This document shows, in pieces, positions 1 through 11,346 of a stretch of DNA of 64,000 nucleotides. The stretch is taken from NCBI GenBank assembly GCA_002812745.2, contig NCSJ02000179.1, positions 1 through 64,000 of the forward strand. Direction: 5' to 3'. Source of the DNA: Scytalidium lignicola (taxonomy: Eukaryota; Ascomycota; Leotiomycetes). How positions within the stretch are numbered: position 1 is the stretch's first letter; the number at the start of each line of letters is the position of its first letter. The position numbers and the translations under genes are program-made. Below the pieces are notes generated by a model. That model was given only the letters and a program-made list of their open reading frames with translations. It did not search any database and had not been told where the DNA came from.

Positions 1-1587
1 GTGCGGTTCCTAGAGCCCGCCGTGGGTCGCTGACTGCAGCAGCGTCCGCGCAGAGATGTACGGTAATCCAGCAAGTAATCAGCCAAGAAAGGGAGGCAGG
101 GAAAGCAGCGTCGCATTAGTTAGAGGGAGCTTGGCGTGCTTAGGTCAACCATGGCTCCAGCGAGCGCCCAGAACAACTCGGTGCTGCAGTGATTGGTTCT
201 AGGGATTTGATCGCCCGTGATCGGCTTCTGGTTTTGCTATTCGTAGAGATGAACAGCCAGACTGAATCCTTCTACTACACTGCAGAGCGAGAAGGCACCC
301 ACCAGCCTTTGGGAGTCGAGAACCTGGTAAAATAGCGCGAGGGATGTACGGAATATTGCTTCTCGGGTTACAGTACATGGGGAGTACCGTATTCTGTTCG
401 CATGTGGTATCGGTAATCGTCTAGACCATAGTGATGGGGTATAGGACAAAGGTAACCCAGTTTTGTTGCTTTTTGCTTTTCCTTTGCTCTTGTCGTAATT
501 GAAACTGGCACTCAATAGCGCAAAAGAAACCCCCCATTGTAGCGACTAACAGCAATAATCGTCATTGACCTACCGTACTGCAATACGAACCAATCTGTCA
601 TCTCTTCGCGATGAGAATGCAAAAGTCGAAATGAGGCCACATCATAGCGCGGATCAAATTGTTAACCAAATTTATTCATTCAAGTGATGCTATTCGGTGG
701 GGAGAAAAGTAGCAAAATGCGCTACTTACACGTACCGAACGTAACAGTCCTAACAGTCCTCGGGAGAGAGAGTGTGTGTGCCACGCAAAACTTTCCATCA
801 CTTCTCACATGTGACTTCTGACTTCTCCTGCTACACAATCACGCTGTACCACACGCTCATCGAGATCCAGTGACCGATTCACCAAGATTTTCTCACCGCA
901 AGAGATGAGCAAAATCTGACTGTAACAGTGATACGAAAACAAGAATATTCTGTCCCATGCATAGTTTCTTTCCTCTAAAAAGTAACGGCTTACAGGCAGG
1001 ACTCAACTTTCATTTCCCCAAACCACGTGAAGGCCACACATGTAGGTGGTATCGATCAACCCAGGCTAGGTACTAGCTTTTCTTCACCCTCATGGTGTAA
1101 AAACATACAGTAATGCTGAGCTAGGTCCGTCTTTTGTCCTACCCACGTGAATGACCACTTAGTTATGGTTACTAGAAAAAGTGCGCAAACGTGAAGCTGA
1201 TATTCATTATTGGTTAGAAAAGTTTTTCGTACAAGTCAGGATAAACCACTCTTTTCTATCCGTGTCGTAATGTTACATTTGCAGGCCTTTGTTTTAATTG
1301 GTTCGGATGTTCTGATTGTAGAGATAGGCATAGACTACAGACAAAGAAAGGCATGGTTATAGTGGTTCACTAAGAGAAACAAGCAACAACATCTGAGAAG
1401 CGTGAGAAGGTACTGCGTATGGGAGGGGTATATTTGACTAGTTAAAGTTTAAAAGTTAACTAACGCTAGCTAGGTTGCAATATATTATGTAATTGAGTAC
1501 GGCAGATACATGCTTGTTTAGTTACAGGTAAACTCCACAATTTTCAGCTAATAAGATGATCTACACTTGTGTTTAACACAAACAGTT
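1..1587. other. Intergenic region, no gene recognised
   Basis: I see no coding signal with conserved motifs on either strand. The region is of ordinary composition at the left and becomes AT-richer towards 1,200-1,560, just downstream of the P450 stop codon. Short reading frames here lack any recognisable domain. Confidence 0.6.
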
Positions 1588-3486
1588 CTAGTGTCGCTCC
1601 GAGAGTTTCACGGTAAAGTCACGGTTGTAGGCGACTCCGCCCGCAACGACAAAGCGCCCTTCTCTCACAACCTTAATATCAAAGCGCCGAATAGTCTAAG
1701 TAGAAAAAAAGGTGTTAGCGGAAATTGCCGCTGTCATCTTTGGAAGAAAGAAAAATTGTGGCTTGAAACTCACCTCCGGAATAAGCTTGTACATCTCCAT
1801 CAGTGCAATATCCTTGCCTAGACACACCCGTGGTCCGACCCCAAACACAAAGCTGGATGCATCCATCACTGCAGCCTTCTCAGGACTCTCCAACCAACGC
1901 TCAGGTCTGAAGGCATTCGGGTCAGGCGCATACATCTCCGGGTCGCGCTGTACGATGTAGGCATTACTAGTAATCTCCATTCCCTGAGGAACGAAAACGC
2001 CATCAACTTCTTTACCGCCAGGGCAACTAACTCTTGCGAAGAGGTTGTCTGCCGGGGGGTGTAATCTGAGACCTTCCTTGATGCAAGCGACGAAGTACGG
2101 GAGATGGACTCGAACTTCCTCGTACTTGACTGGGGTAGAGAGTTTTCCAGCTTTATCGGCTTCATCCATTTCCTTACGGGCTTTCTTAAGGGCATCGGGG
2201 TGAGTGGCGAGGAACCGGAGAGTACTTCCAAGACCGGTTCCTGTGGTGTCTGCTCCTGCTTGGATCAAGAGAGTAACGTGTGCTCGCTTTTGGATAGGGT
2301 TGAGGGGTTGCCCGTCCATTCGAGCGTCAAGAGCGCTGTAAAAAAAATACGTTAACAAGAATCCCAAATGTTGAGAAGATACAGCCTATAGACTTACTGT
2401 TGCATAAAATCTGGCTTATCTGGGTAAATACCATTTGAAAGCTCCTGCTCTCTGTCGGATACTAACTTATCTGCTTGTGCCATGAGCCAGCCCATGCCAC
2501 TTTCATTAGAAGTCTTTGGAAGCAACCACATGTTGAAGCCAGGGATCGTCATAACATAGTTCCTGAAGAATCTGAATCGTCCAACAAAGCCGAAGAAGTC
2601 AAGACCTTTGCGCCAGCTATTGAGAATATTGCGCTCGTCACGGCTGTTTTCAACGAATCCCCAGGGATTCGTGAATGAGAGCATCGTCATGATATCGGCA
2701 GCAAATTCACTATTCAAGATGAGTTAGATTATAAAACGTTTTAAGGTACAAACAATGATAACACTCACGCTACTTTGTCAGATAAACAGACGTCGACCTT
2801 GGATTCGGCCCGCTCTCTCATCTTTCTCACAAACAGTTGAACCTGGTCATCGATTCTATCTTCCCACTCATTCTTCAGACCACCCATTGACCACTATAAA
2901 AATTTCATTAGCACCTGTAAAAGTTTTAATGGATAGCATAACTATTTTGCTAAACTTACCGGCACACGTGGTCCAGCCAATGCCTTTCGCAACGATTTGT
3001 GAGTGTCTCCATCAAGAGTGGTAAATAGATGAGGAGGCCCCAAAACACCAGTGCCATAAAGACCAGCTTTCTGATTGAGTTTTGGATCCCAGTAGATATC
3101 CTTCAATGCTGATGGTCTGGGGAACAACAGCATGGTCGGTGAGATGCGAATAGGGCGATCGGCTACTTTTGAGTCAGATTGCGTAATTGCATATTTGCAT
3201 AGAGAAATAGGGGAAAGCTTAGGCATGACATTGACATGGTGTTTCACATACTTCCATATTTCTTAACAAGACCCTGGAGCCATTGAGGTTCTATTTGCAG
3301 AACCGATATTATGGCCCCGGAGAGGGAAAATGCAGCTGCATACCATGGTCCAGGAAACTTTGACAAAGGATGTAAATACAGATTATAGAAAATTCGAAAG
3401 AATAGAGCTGAGCCAGCTGCCACTCCGACGAGTATCAGGGCAGAATTGGCATCAAGGTGATCGGTAAGGGCAACAAGCGTATCCAT
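1588..3486 (-). CDS. Cytochrome P450 monooxygenase (pisatin demethylase-like group), complete, six exons
   Basis: A microsomal haem-thiolate monooxygenase; the substrate cannot be read from sequence. The model has exons 3486-3252, 3165-2960, 2893-2769, 2709-2398, 2335-1774 and 1695-1588. All five introns (59-86 nt) are GT-AG, and the joined length is 1,548 nt, in frame, giving 515 residues, a normal fungal P450 size. An N-terminal hydrophobic anchor (about residues 15-36) is followed by the Pro-rich hinge HPLSKFPGP. The I-helix oxygen-binding motif AGADTT is at 319-324, the K-helix EGLR at 380-383, the PERF-like FRPERW at 435-440 and the haem loop FGVGPRVCLG at 457-466 with Cys464 as thiolate ligand. 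All key residues are present, so it should be functional. Its divergent neighbour is the receptor at 5,640. The similarity to pisatin demethylase-type enzymes (CYP57-like) is my recollection of family style and not a tested assignment. Confidence 0.93.
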
Positions 3487-5639
3487 CGTGTTTCAAGACC
3501 AGCAATTGAGTACAGGAAGCATTGGGGAATAGTCAAATACAAGACAGGTCACTCTTTGTGTCTGAGTTCGTATGTGTGTGAGTTCACGGCTGTACAACAC
3601 GCAGCACACAATGTGTGTACGAGGATTTATAAATGAAATCGGAAAAGTGGGCACCCTTGGTAGCAGTTCATGAACCACGGAGATGCAGCAAGCTTCGCAA
3701 ACGATCAGGCACGTCAGGGTAACAAGACGTGCAAGAAACGGACCATCTTTGAGTGAGGGTGGTATTAACCAAAGACATGCTGAGCTGTCCTTGCGTTCAT
3801 ACCCTTGTGATTACTTGTGTCCTAGCCTACACCCTGTAGGTGTGATCGCGATGAGCCAGACTGCTAGGTCTTTGCATAAGCCCTTGCGCGATTTGAAAAA
3901 GCAAGTGTAGTGGCTGTTTGATGACTCTGCAAGTGGGGGAAGAGAGAAGCAGGCAGGAGTCTTTGATGTTGGACTCGATCCACACGGAAAATTTGTCAAG
4001 GCGATCCCCTTTTGTACAGGGCTCGAATGCCGATAGTCCATGGTAGAGTCTACAGAGCCACGGGAGCGTGGGAGAAGAGAGCCCATGAAGCTGCCCGGGA
4101 GGAATCATCACGAAATTCCAACTGCATCATCTCTCTAATGCTAGCCGATGTTCCAAAAGTGCCCAGATATCCCAATCATGCCAATCCGCGTCCAATCCGC
4201 ACCGGAGAACTGTTCTAGGAGGTTTGCATAAAAATGTAACCCTCCTTCTTAACGGGTCTGTATTCGGATCTAGCAAAGGATCTACGCGGTCGATCCAATG
4301 AAGCCTGCAGCGTCGCATTCGTCTCATTGGGGCTTGTGAACACTTGACCGTGGCTGCGTCACTCCAGCCACTGGTAGATGCTGGTTACAGTACTGTACAG
4401 TAGAGCGGCAAGGGGGGGATAAATAGGGGGGGAGACCAATCCCGGAACGCGGGGAACTGCACGGCAGCGGTCCGCGAACACTAGAACTTCCGCACCATGC
4501 TGGTTGTAGCTAGGTATCTAAGACCCTCTGGTTAGGAATTTTTGCTTTTTCTTCCCGTCAGCTCTTCTTCTTTCTTCTCGTTGGTCACTTCGCAGAAGCT
4601 ACAGTATTTGTCTGGGCAGCGTAGCTTCGCGGTTGGATAGCGGGTGGCCCCACAGCCAGGAGCTTTGGTTCGAGTCACAGTAGTAGTTTGGGAATTGTCC
4701 GTCTCGCTCCTGTACGAGAACATTTCCTAGAATCTCTCCTGGGACTCTAAATAGATAAAACCCTTGCCAACAGGGGACGATTACCGTCACATGCGCTGGT
4801 CCTAGCCAATATTAACATCCCCAGTGGCACACCAGAGTAATTGACATTGAAAAAAGGAATCACACGTACCACAATCCGGACAAAACTTCGAGCTGGATCG
4901 GCACAGCTCCAACTTTTTGACTAGAAGGAAGCTGCCAGGAGCTGTCAAAAAATTATTCTCAAGCGTAATTTCAAGACCAAAAATGGTAGCGATAATCCCG
5001 AGAGAGGGCCTCGAGGTTAGACGACCCAGTTCAATGGAATCCAGTCAACAGACGCCGGTTATTTATCCTTAACCTCGGTGTTTTTTTTACACACATCGTG
5101 ATTGAATCCTGCCCACATCGGGACCGTGAGGAAAGCATAAGCAGGGCGAACAAAGGAAAGGGGGAGGAAAAAGTAAAAGTTGGCAAAGCATTTCGAATCC
5201 AGCCTGTTGGGTACGTGATCAACATTGGACTCTCGTAAAAAGTTGCTGCACACGTACTGTACGTTTCATAACCGACATGGCAACCACCGGGGTTAGAAGT
5301 GATACCTTACCTGTACCTGCCTTTTTTTCACTATACAGACATTGATGATCCTCGGTAGCGGGGGTTGGAGTATTTCGTTTTGTGTTTTGTTAAGTTGTAT
5401 CGAAAAGGAGGAAGAAATCGTCGCTCGGGGAAGGCTACACATCTAGACTTCTAACTCGATGATAAAGACTCTGGCACACACCAACTGTGGTGGGTCTCTA
5501 AGAATCTATATTGTCGGTCCCATAAACTTACTGTCATCGCCGTTGTTGTAGTCGTCAAGCACGAGTTGCTCACGATCCTTTATGACTTTCGATATCACAT
5601 AATAACAGTCGCTCGTTCAAAGCCCTCAAAACTTCTACA
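3487..5639. other. Intergenic region between divergent P450 and receptor genes
   Basis: About 2.1 kb with no supported gene. It should contain both promoters. A perfect 12-nt palindrome TACAGTACTGTA lies at 4386-4397, and a TATA-like stretch (ataaata) follows near 4,420. No open frame here has a recognisable domain. Confidence 0.5.
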
Positions 5640-7113
5640 ATGGCAGCCCGAGTCCTTCCGTTTGACGGACCACGCCCCGCAGACTTCTATGAGGTCCAAA
5701 CTGTAAGTTGCGTTCTGCCGATCAAAAGACGATAGCTCATAGCCTTTTTTTACTACAGACCAGCGAAAAAGCGGTGGTGATCACATGCTCCTGTATTGTC
5801 GCGTTATCTATGGCGCTTCGAACGCTAGGGCGATATGCCTTGAGTCTTAGGGCTAAGGATACCGGATCAGGACACTATCTTGGCTTAGATGACAGTAAGT
5901 GCTTTTATGGTCCTCTGAAAGATGTAATGGAAATGGCTGATCAAGTCCTCTAGTTTTCAATCTCATAGCAGTAGTATGTTATACACTGTCGAACATATCA
6001 AAAACCCATGAGCAAATCTAATATGACATCAGTTAACATTCTATGCCCTGGCGGTATCTGTTCTTATTGGTAAGTCATTCATGTAGATGGTACTAAAACA
6101 TTATTTCTAATTGTCATCACAGCTACCGATCGTGGAATGGGAACACACATCGATAGAGTACTCTGGCTGGGCGGATCAGATGCACTCGATCGCTACAATC
6201 TTGTTAGTATCATCATTCTCTGACCTATAATCGTTATTAGAGTAACTAGGCTAATATATGACAGGCGGTCTATATCTGCGCGATCACTTATAACTCCGTG
6301 CTCGGATTTGTCAAATTGTCCGTTCTCGCCCTCTATCGACGTATTCTCCAAGGTGTTCCATCAAGGACCTTGGTGATCATAAATTGGTGTGTTCTAGGAT
6401 TAGTTGCGACCAACACTCTCATCAACGTCTTCATTGCCGCTTTCCAATGTAATCCAATCCACGCTGCATTCGATTCCAACATCAAGGGGAAATGCATTAA
6501 CGCAAGTGCTTTCTATATTGGAAATGCGATCACTGGTATCATCACTGACTTATCTGTTTATCTCCTGTCAATTCCCATCATCAGACCTTTGCAGATCAAC
6601 AGAAAGCGAAAGCTAGCTATCTTGTTCACTATGTTGGTCGGGCTCTTGTATGAATCCACTCCTCACCTCTCGGTCTTACGACTTCACCTGCTGACTGTAA
6701 TATCTAGTGCCGTTGTCACATCATGTATCCGGCTTTCATTCCTTCCGAGTCTTCTTGTCAACCCCGATTCCTCCTGGGCAATGGGCGTCCCTATGGACTG
6801 GTCCGTAGTCGAACCCACCGTCGGTATCCTGGTCAGTTCCATGCCTGCCATTCGTTCTGTCACCTATCTTTGGGACTCTGCTCGTGGACAGTCACAGAAC
6901 AGCAATTCTACACCATCACATCTTGAATCTAGAACAAGGGGTGGCCATATCAAGCTCGATGATTTCAATGGAGCCAACGATAATAGTCACACGGTTGTTA
7001 GTGCCAAGAAAATCGTGGATGACGATGATAGCGAGAGGAACCTCATATACCAGGGTGCCAAAATTGGCGAAGGCATCTCCAAGACTACTGAGATTCACAT
7101 TTCGAGGGAATGA
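5640..7113 (+). CDS. PTH11-type integral membrane receptor (fungal rhodopsin-like domain), no CFEM
   Basis: A seven-helix plasma-membrane protein of the fungal PTH11/SAT4-type 'rhodopsin domain' family, which is thought to sense extracellular or surface cues. Inferred exons are 5640-5702, 5759-5894, 6033-6069, 6123-6202, 6265-6647 and 6708-7113. Visible family features are the GLDD motif at the end of exon 2, the hydrophobic segments around LTFYALAVSVLI, LGFVKLSVLALYRRI and WCVLGLVATNTLINVFIAAF, then FQCNPIHAAFD, and a hydrophilic C-terminal tail rich in Asp and Ser. The last intron (6648-6707, 60 nt) is a multiple of three and could be read through. I treat it as spliced because splicing restores a normal helix-6 sequence. 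The exon 2 / exon 3 junction is one nucleotide out of frame with canonical GT-AG sites, so either a splice site is misread or the gene carries a 1-nt lesion. Confidence 0.82.
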
Positions 7114-7814
7114 ACAGAAATTTCCCACTGGATCTTCTTTCCTGATAAAAAGTATGCGTTGATTTTGGTTTAGCCGGTTACTTGACAATTATGACATATC
7201 TGCTTTGCGTCCACGGAAGCTATTTTTATAGCTGTTACGATCTTTAACTGCGTAGAGAGCGGGAGTGTGTGTTTCTGCTTTTGTGTACGAATAGGTGTTG
7301 AAAGGAGTTCTGTTTATACTTTTATCAAGTACACGAATAGGTAAAAGGAATACACAGTTTATAAACTATGGGAAAAATCGATTGCCTTAGCGCTTCCGGC
7401 TGTTCTGTAGGAGTTATGGATGGGTTATGTGTGAATGAATATTTCTTGCATATCATTATATTATGTTTTATGAATATAATATTTATAATAATAAATATTT
7501 TTTACTTTCATAAATAATTGAGACACCCATAGCCCTTTAATTTCTCCCTTCCCTGCATATAAAACACCAAGTAACTATCCCCTCAGACCCCATAAGCTAT
7601 TTTGAACCACTTTTAGCGTCGTGGCCTTACAATTATCTCCATTTTAGGAGAATGAAGTATTTGAAGAGGGCAACATCTTTGTATATAGTTAACTTTGGCC
7701 TCAGAAGCTTAAGTAACCTGGGGTCGGTCTGAGGGGATACACCAAGCATATTACTTCGCTTCAGCTCATGCATGTGCATAATTAAGTGACTCCATTTCTG
7801 GCGGCCGAGAGGAT
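7114..7814. other. Intergenic, AT-rich stretch
   Basis: There is no gene with recognisable motifs. An AT-rich run at about 7,430-7,520 lies between the receptor and the 3' end of the NLR relic. Confidence 0.5.
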
Positions 7815-10523
7815 TCACCGTACAATGTAACGCAGTCTACCCAGAGCCATCCATCATACCAGGACATACATTGTCCCGTAGAAATTTCCGGACTTCTTCG
7901 TTTATCCCAAAATGTGCGGCAATGTGTACTCCTGTGATCCCTTCTGACATCGGAAGACTGCTGAAACAAGGTTCCGGTCGTTGCGTAGGTAAAACTTGTG
8001 CAGCACTGGCGAGCGCTGAGCCACATCGGAGAAATCTAGCGATTAAGTCTTTGACTTTGGGGTATGCTGCTCTTGCGTGGTGGCCCCAGTATTGGGCAGC
8101 GTATTCATAGAGGGGATTATCTCGCAGACGCTGAGTGTATCCTTCCCAATTCTCAGCTGGTCCAGTATAAAACTGTTCATATGTTAAGTATGTCAGAGAA
8201 ACAGTGGATATATATTGATTTGCGTCGGGAAACCAGGATGTCCAGGATTGTTCGAAGTATTCCTGAGTCGTATAATGAACGAGGCGGATTATATCACTTT
8301 CTTTATCAAAGGTGACCAATCCAGTGCAAACATCAACAATTAATTCAATATTAGTTAGGCTACGTGGATTGAACGCCGATGAATTATCTGCAACAGCCAG
8401 AGCGTGTTGCAGTTCCAAAGTTCCTATTGGCCTCTTGGATCGGGTAATCCAGGAAAGGACTTGAATCGCGAGCTCACCGTGGTCCTTGTGCTGGTCATTA
8501 ATTCTCCTCATGGCATTATCATACACCTCATGACAAGCATCTGATCCTTTGGGAAGCTTTTTTAAAGCTTCGTCAATCTTCAAGACGTTGGTTTTGTATC
8601 GTAAAGAGTCTAGATGGAGCTTCGCGAGAAGAAACCTGAAACACTAATTAGAAGTGTATCACATTGGATTAGAGATTTGTTAACTTGCATTCCATCAGTT
8701 GCTTTGATAATTGCAGTGGTTATATCCTCCTCTAACCCGGGTGTTTCTCTAACGAACGCAGGCAAGTTTAGCATTTGGCCTTCAATATATCTCTTCACAT
8801 CTTCATTCCTAGCATAAATCTCCAAGGTACTGCTTCCTCTTTTCTTAAATTTTCCCATTATTTCAGAGATCTCTCGTGATGTCACAAAGAGGTTAGCATT
8901 GGTCCTATCCTGAAGCTCGAACAATCCTTTAATGATTTCCGAGCGAGTGTCAGAATTCTTGCTTCGTCGAGTGCGTCAATGATTATGAAAGTCCTCGAAT
9001 AGCTAGCAACAACATTGTGCAGTGTATCAAAAATCTAATCAAGTGAAGAGCGTCCTCCTTGGCGACTATGATGTCTGTACAGGTTTCTTACGGTCTCGGG
9101 GATGAAGGGGAGAATCAACTGTTTAAGTAAATTCAGGAGCAGGTCTATATATGACACTTGCTGCTGCTGGTAGCTATAGAACGCAAATGCAATACCAATC
9201 CTTTCATCATTTTGAAATCCGGAATACCCTTTAAGGTGATCGATCACAACAGACGCGGTAATAGTTTTGCCCGCTCCTGGAATACCATGACAGAATAGTG
9301 TCTGCTTGTCCTGATGTAGCCAAGTTTGAAATTCATTTCACTCCAGGATCCATTCACCGGTTCCCACTTTCCGTTGATTGATGTAGTCACTTTGTTGAGA
9401 GCCGTAGTCGATATTGGTAAGCCAATTGAGGATTGCAATGTCTTCTTGTCTGTCTAACTTTGACCTCATTGTTGAGACATTGTCAAGAACTAGTTTATCA
9501 TTAAAACATGGTAACGATTAACTTGAGACTTGCTAACTAACCATGTGAAAGAAGCTCTGCAATCTTTTTTTCGGCCTCAACTTGTGTAGGATGGATTTGA
9601 CGTAGAAGATCTTTCGCGTACGCAGCAGCCGTCATGGCGGCGTATCCCTGCCAGTCCTTGTTCTTGTGGCTATCCGAGTAATCACATATGCCGCGAATTA
9701 CTAGACATGGAAAGTTGTTCATTAATCCTGCAGCTTCCATTTCGAAGCATATAATGTCTTTGTCTTCTGCAATTTTATCTCGAATCATAGCATCTTTCAT
9801 TAACTGGTTCCCCGAAGTAATCAGACCATAGTGAATCATTGGATTATCCTCCGTTTCAGTCCTTGCTCATCGTGCTACCAAGTTCGATGAACCATTTCCA
9901 CATTCATCAAGGCCTCCACAGAGTTCGTCGTGAGCACGTTCAGGTTTAAATAGCCGGTTACTGACTGGATCCGGCCTCTTATGCTTCTGCTGCAGCCTTG
10001 GATTTTTCTTAAGAATAACATCGATGGCCTCTTCAATCTGATGCCTGTTTATCTCATATTCGGTTTTGGTTGAATGTACTGCAGTACGCAATACAGTCGG
10101 TGGTTAATCCAAAACACGTGTGCATCGGAAGCTTTGATTCTGAGTAGTTTTGCCAAAATCGTACTGTAAAACGCCACTCATGCCATCACAAGGCATGCTC
10201 ACTACCACGTCGCCTAGTCGAATATCATGCTTCCTTGGTACACCACCACCAATGCCAACCCTCAGACCGATCCTAACGTTGGGGAAGATATGTAGCATAT
10301 CTCTTGCGACAGTTGCTGCAGATACTGTACCGTATTCCCCGCCAGGCAAAATCGCAATAACAACATTATGTTTCCCAATTTTACCAAGTGTGTAATTGTT
10401 GTTATCATTAACAGAGACACGTTCCGGTCTGTCATGCTCTTCGTCAAGGTAAACTCGTGCCGCAACATATTCCGTATCTATAGCACAGATCCAGCCAACT
10501 GTGTAATCACTTGGATTAGACAT
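7815..10523 (-). pseudogene. NLR-like relic: nucleoside phosphorylase (PNP_UDP) + NACHT + ankyrin
   Basis: This is a decayed STAND/NLR-type gene; intact relatives are implicated in fungal non-self recognition and regulated cell death. From the ATG at 10523 the N-terminus reads as a phosphorylase-family domain ([22 protein letters not shown], later [20 protein letters not shown] and [17 protein letters not shown]). A probable intron starts at about 9,540. The NACHT part has P-loop GIPGAGKTI and Walker B IIIDALDE, then a WH-like region and the start of an ankyrin repeat. Lesions in the expected frame are stops at 10104-10106 (TAA, relatives suggest CAA), 9867-9869 (TGA, probably from CGA), 9340-9342, 9035-9037 and 7837-7839 (TAG where the ankyrin motif GxTALH expects a sense codon), plus a 1-nt deletion near 8,968 just after Walker B. 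Ankyrin homology fades below about 7,815. Several stops fit C-to-T changes. Confidence 0.88.
8636..8688 (-). other. Probable GC-AG intron within the NLR relic
   Basis: Reading from GAAT into GCAAGT at 8688 and out of TTTCAG at 8636 removes 53 nt. It joins ...TDGM to FLLAKLHLDSL exactly as the NLR family requires. No GT donor in the neighbourhood gives this frame. Confidence 0.6.
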
Positions 10524-11346
10524 CTATCATCCACGATAAGCGGTATAGGAGCAGGTCAGACGAGAGGACTTCAAGATAACGGCTCAACAATTAGGACGTA
10601 GTCAGGATGAGGTAAGGTGGAGATATCGAAGCGCCCGAAACTCACGAGGCTGAATCCGGTGGGATTGTCTAACGCATCTCAACACTGCCACACCCTGATG
10701 GACCAATCAACTACAGGGCAGAAAAATGAATAACAACTGCTTGTAGAGTCGCAAGCAAAGTAGAAATTCCACCATTTATGATATTCTTTCTTTTTTNATT
10801 ATCTTCCAATCCTGTATTATATCAAGGAAGACTAACCGTTGGACACTCATCGCAAGTTGACCATGATTATTTTACCCAATGCAATATCAACTTTGTACTC
10901 AAATGTTACAGTGCTAGCATACATGGATGACAACAAATCTTTTCCAATATAGGCACAATATCCAAATATAAAAATCACACTCATCATTATTCATATTTAA
11001 GGAAATCTTTTTTACAAGCGCATATATTCCTTCGCTTAGTCAAGCTAGGCCTAAATTCTTGGACTATATCATTGTTACATCGAAATTCCAATTTAACAGA
11101 ATAATATTCTAGCAGGCACACCCCTTCGTCATCAAACGAGAAGTCTATGATCTCTGAGCCGCTCTCATTATTATTAGATAAAATCTTTGTATCATCAATT
11201 TTACCGTTATTTCTGTCAAACAGGCCATTTTATATGATAGTAAATGTGACAATAGTTTAAGTGGTAATTATTAAACTCTAAAAAGTATTTACAGGAACAT
11301 ATACATTATCTAATTGATAATTTTCAACTTGGCTATTAAACTCCCC
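10524..11346. other. Intergenic region, AT-rich from about 10,780
   Basis: No gene is seen. The first 250 bases should contain the former NLR promoter. From about 10,780 to 11,340 the sequence is AT-rich with one N after a T run. Confidence 0.5.

Noticed and set aside
4655..4690. A ggttcgagtc stretch resembling a tRNA T-arm
   Set aside because: The flanking bases do not form the 5-bp T stem, and no acceptor, D or anticodon arms can be drawn.
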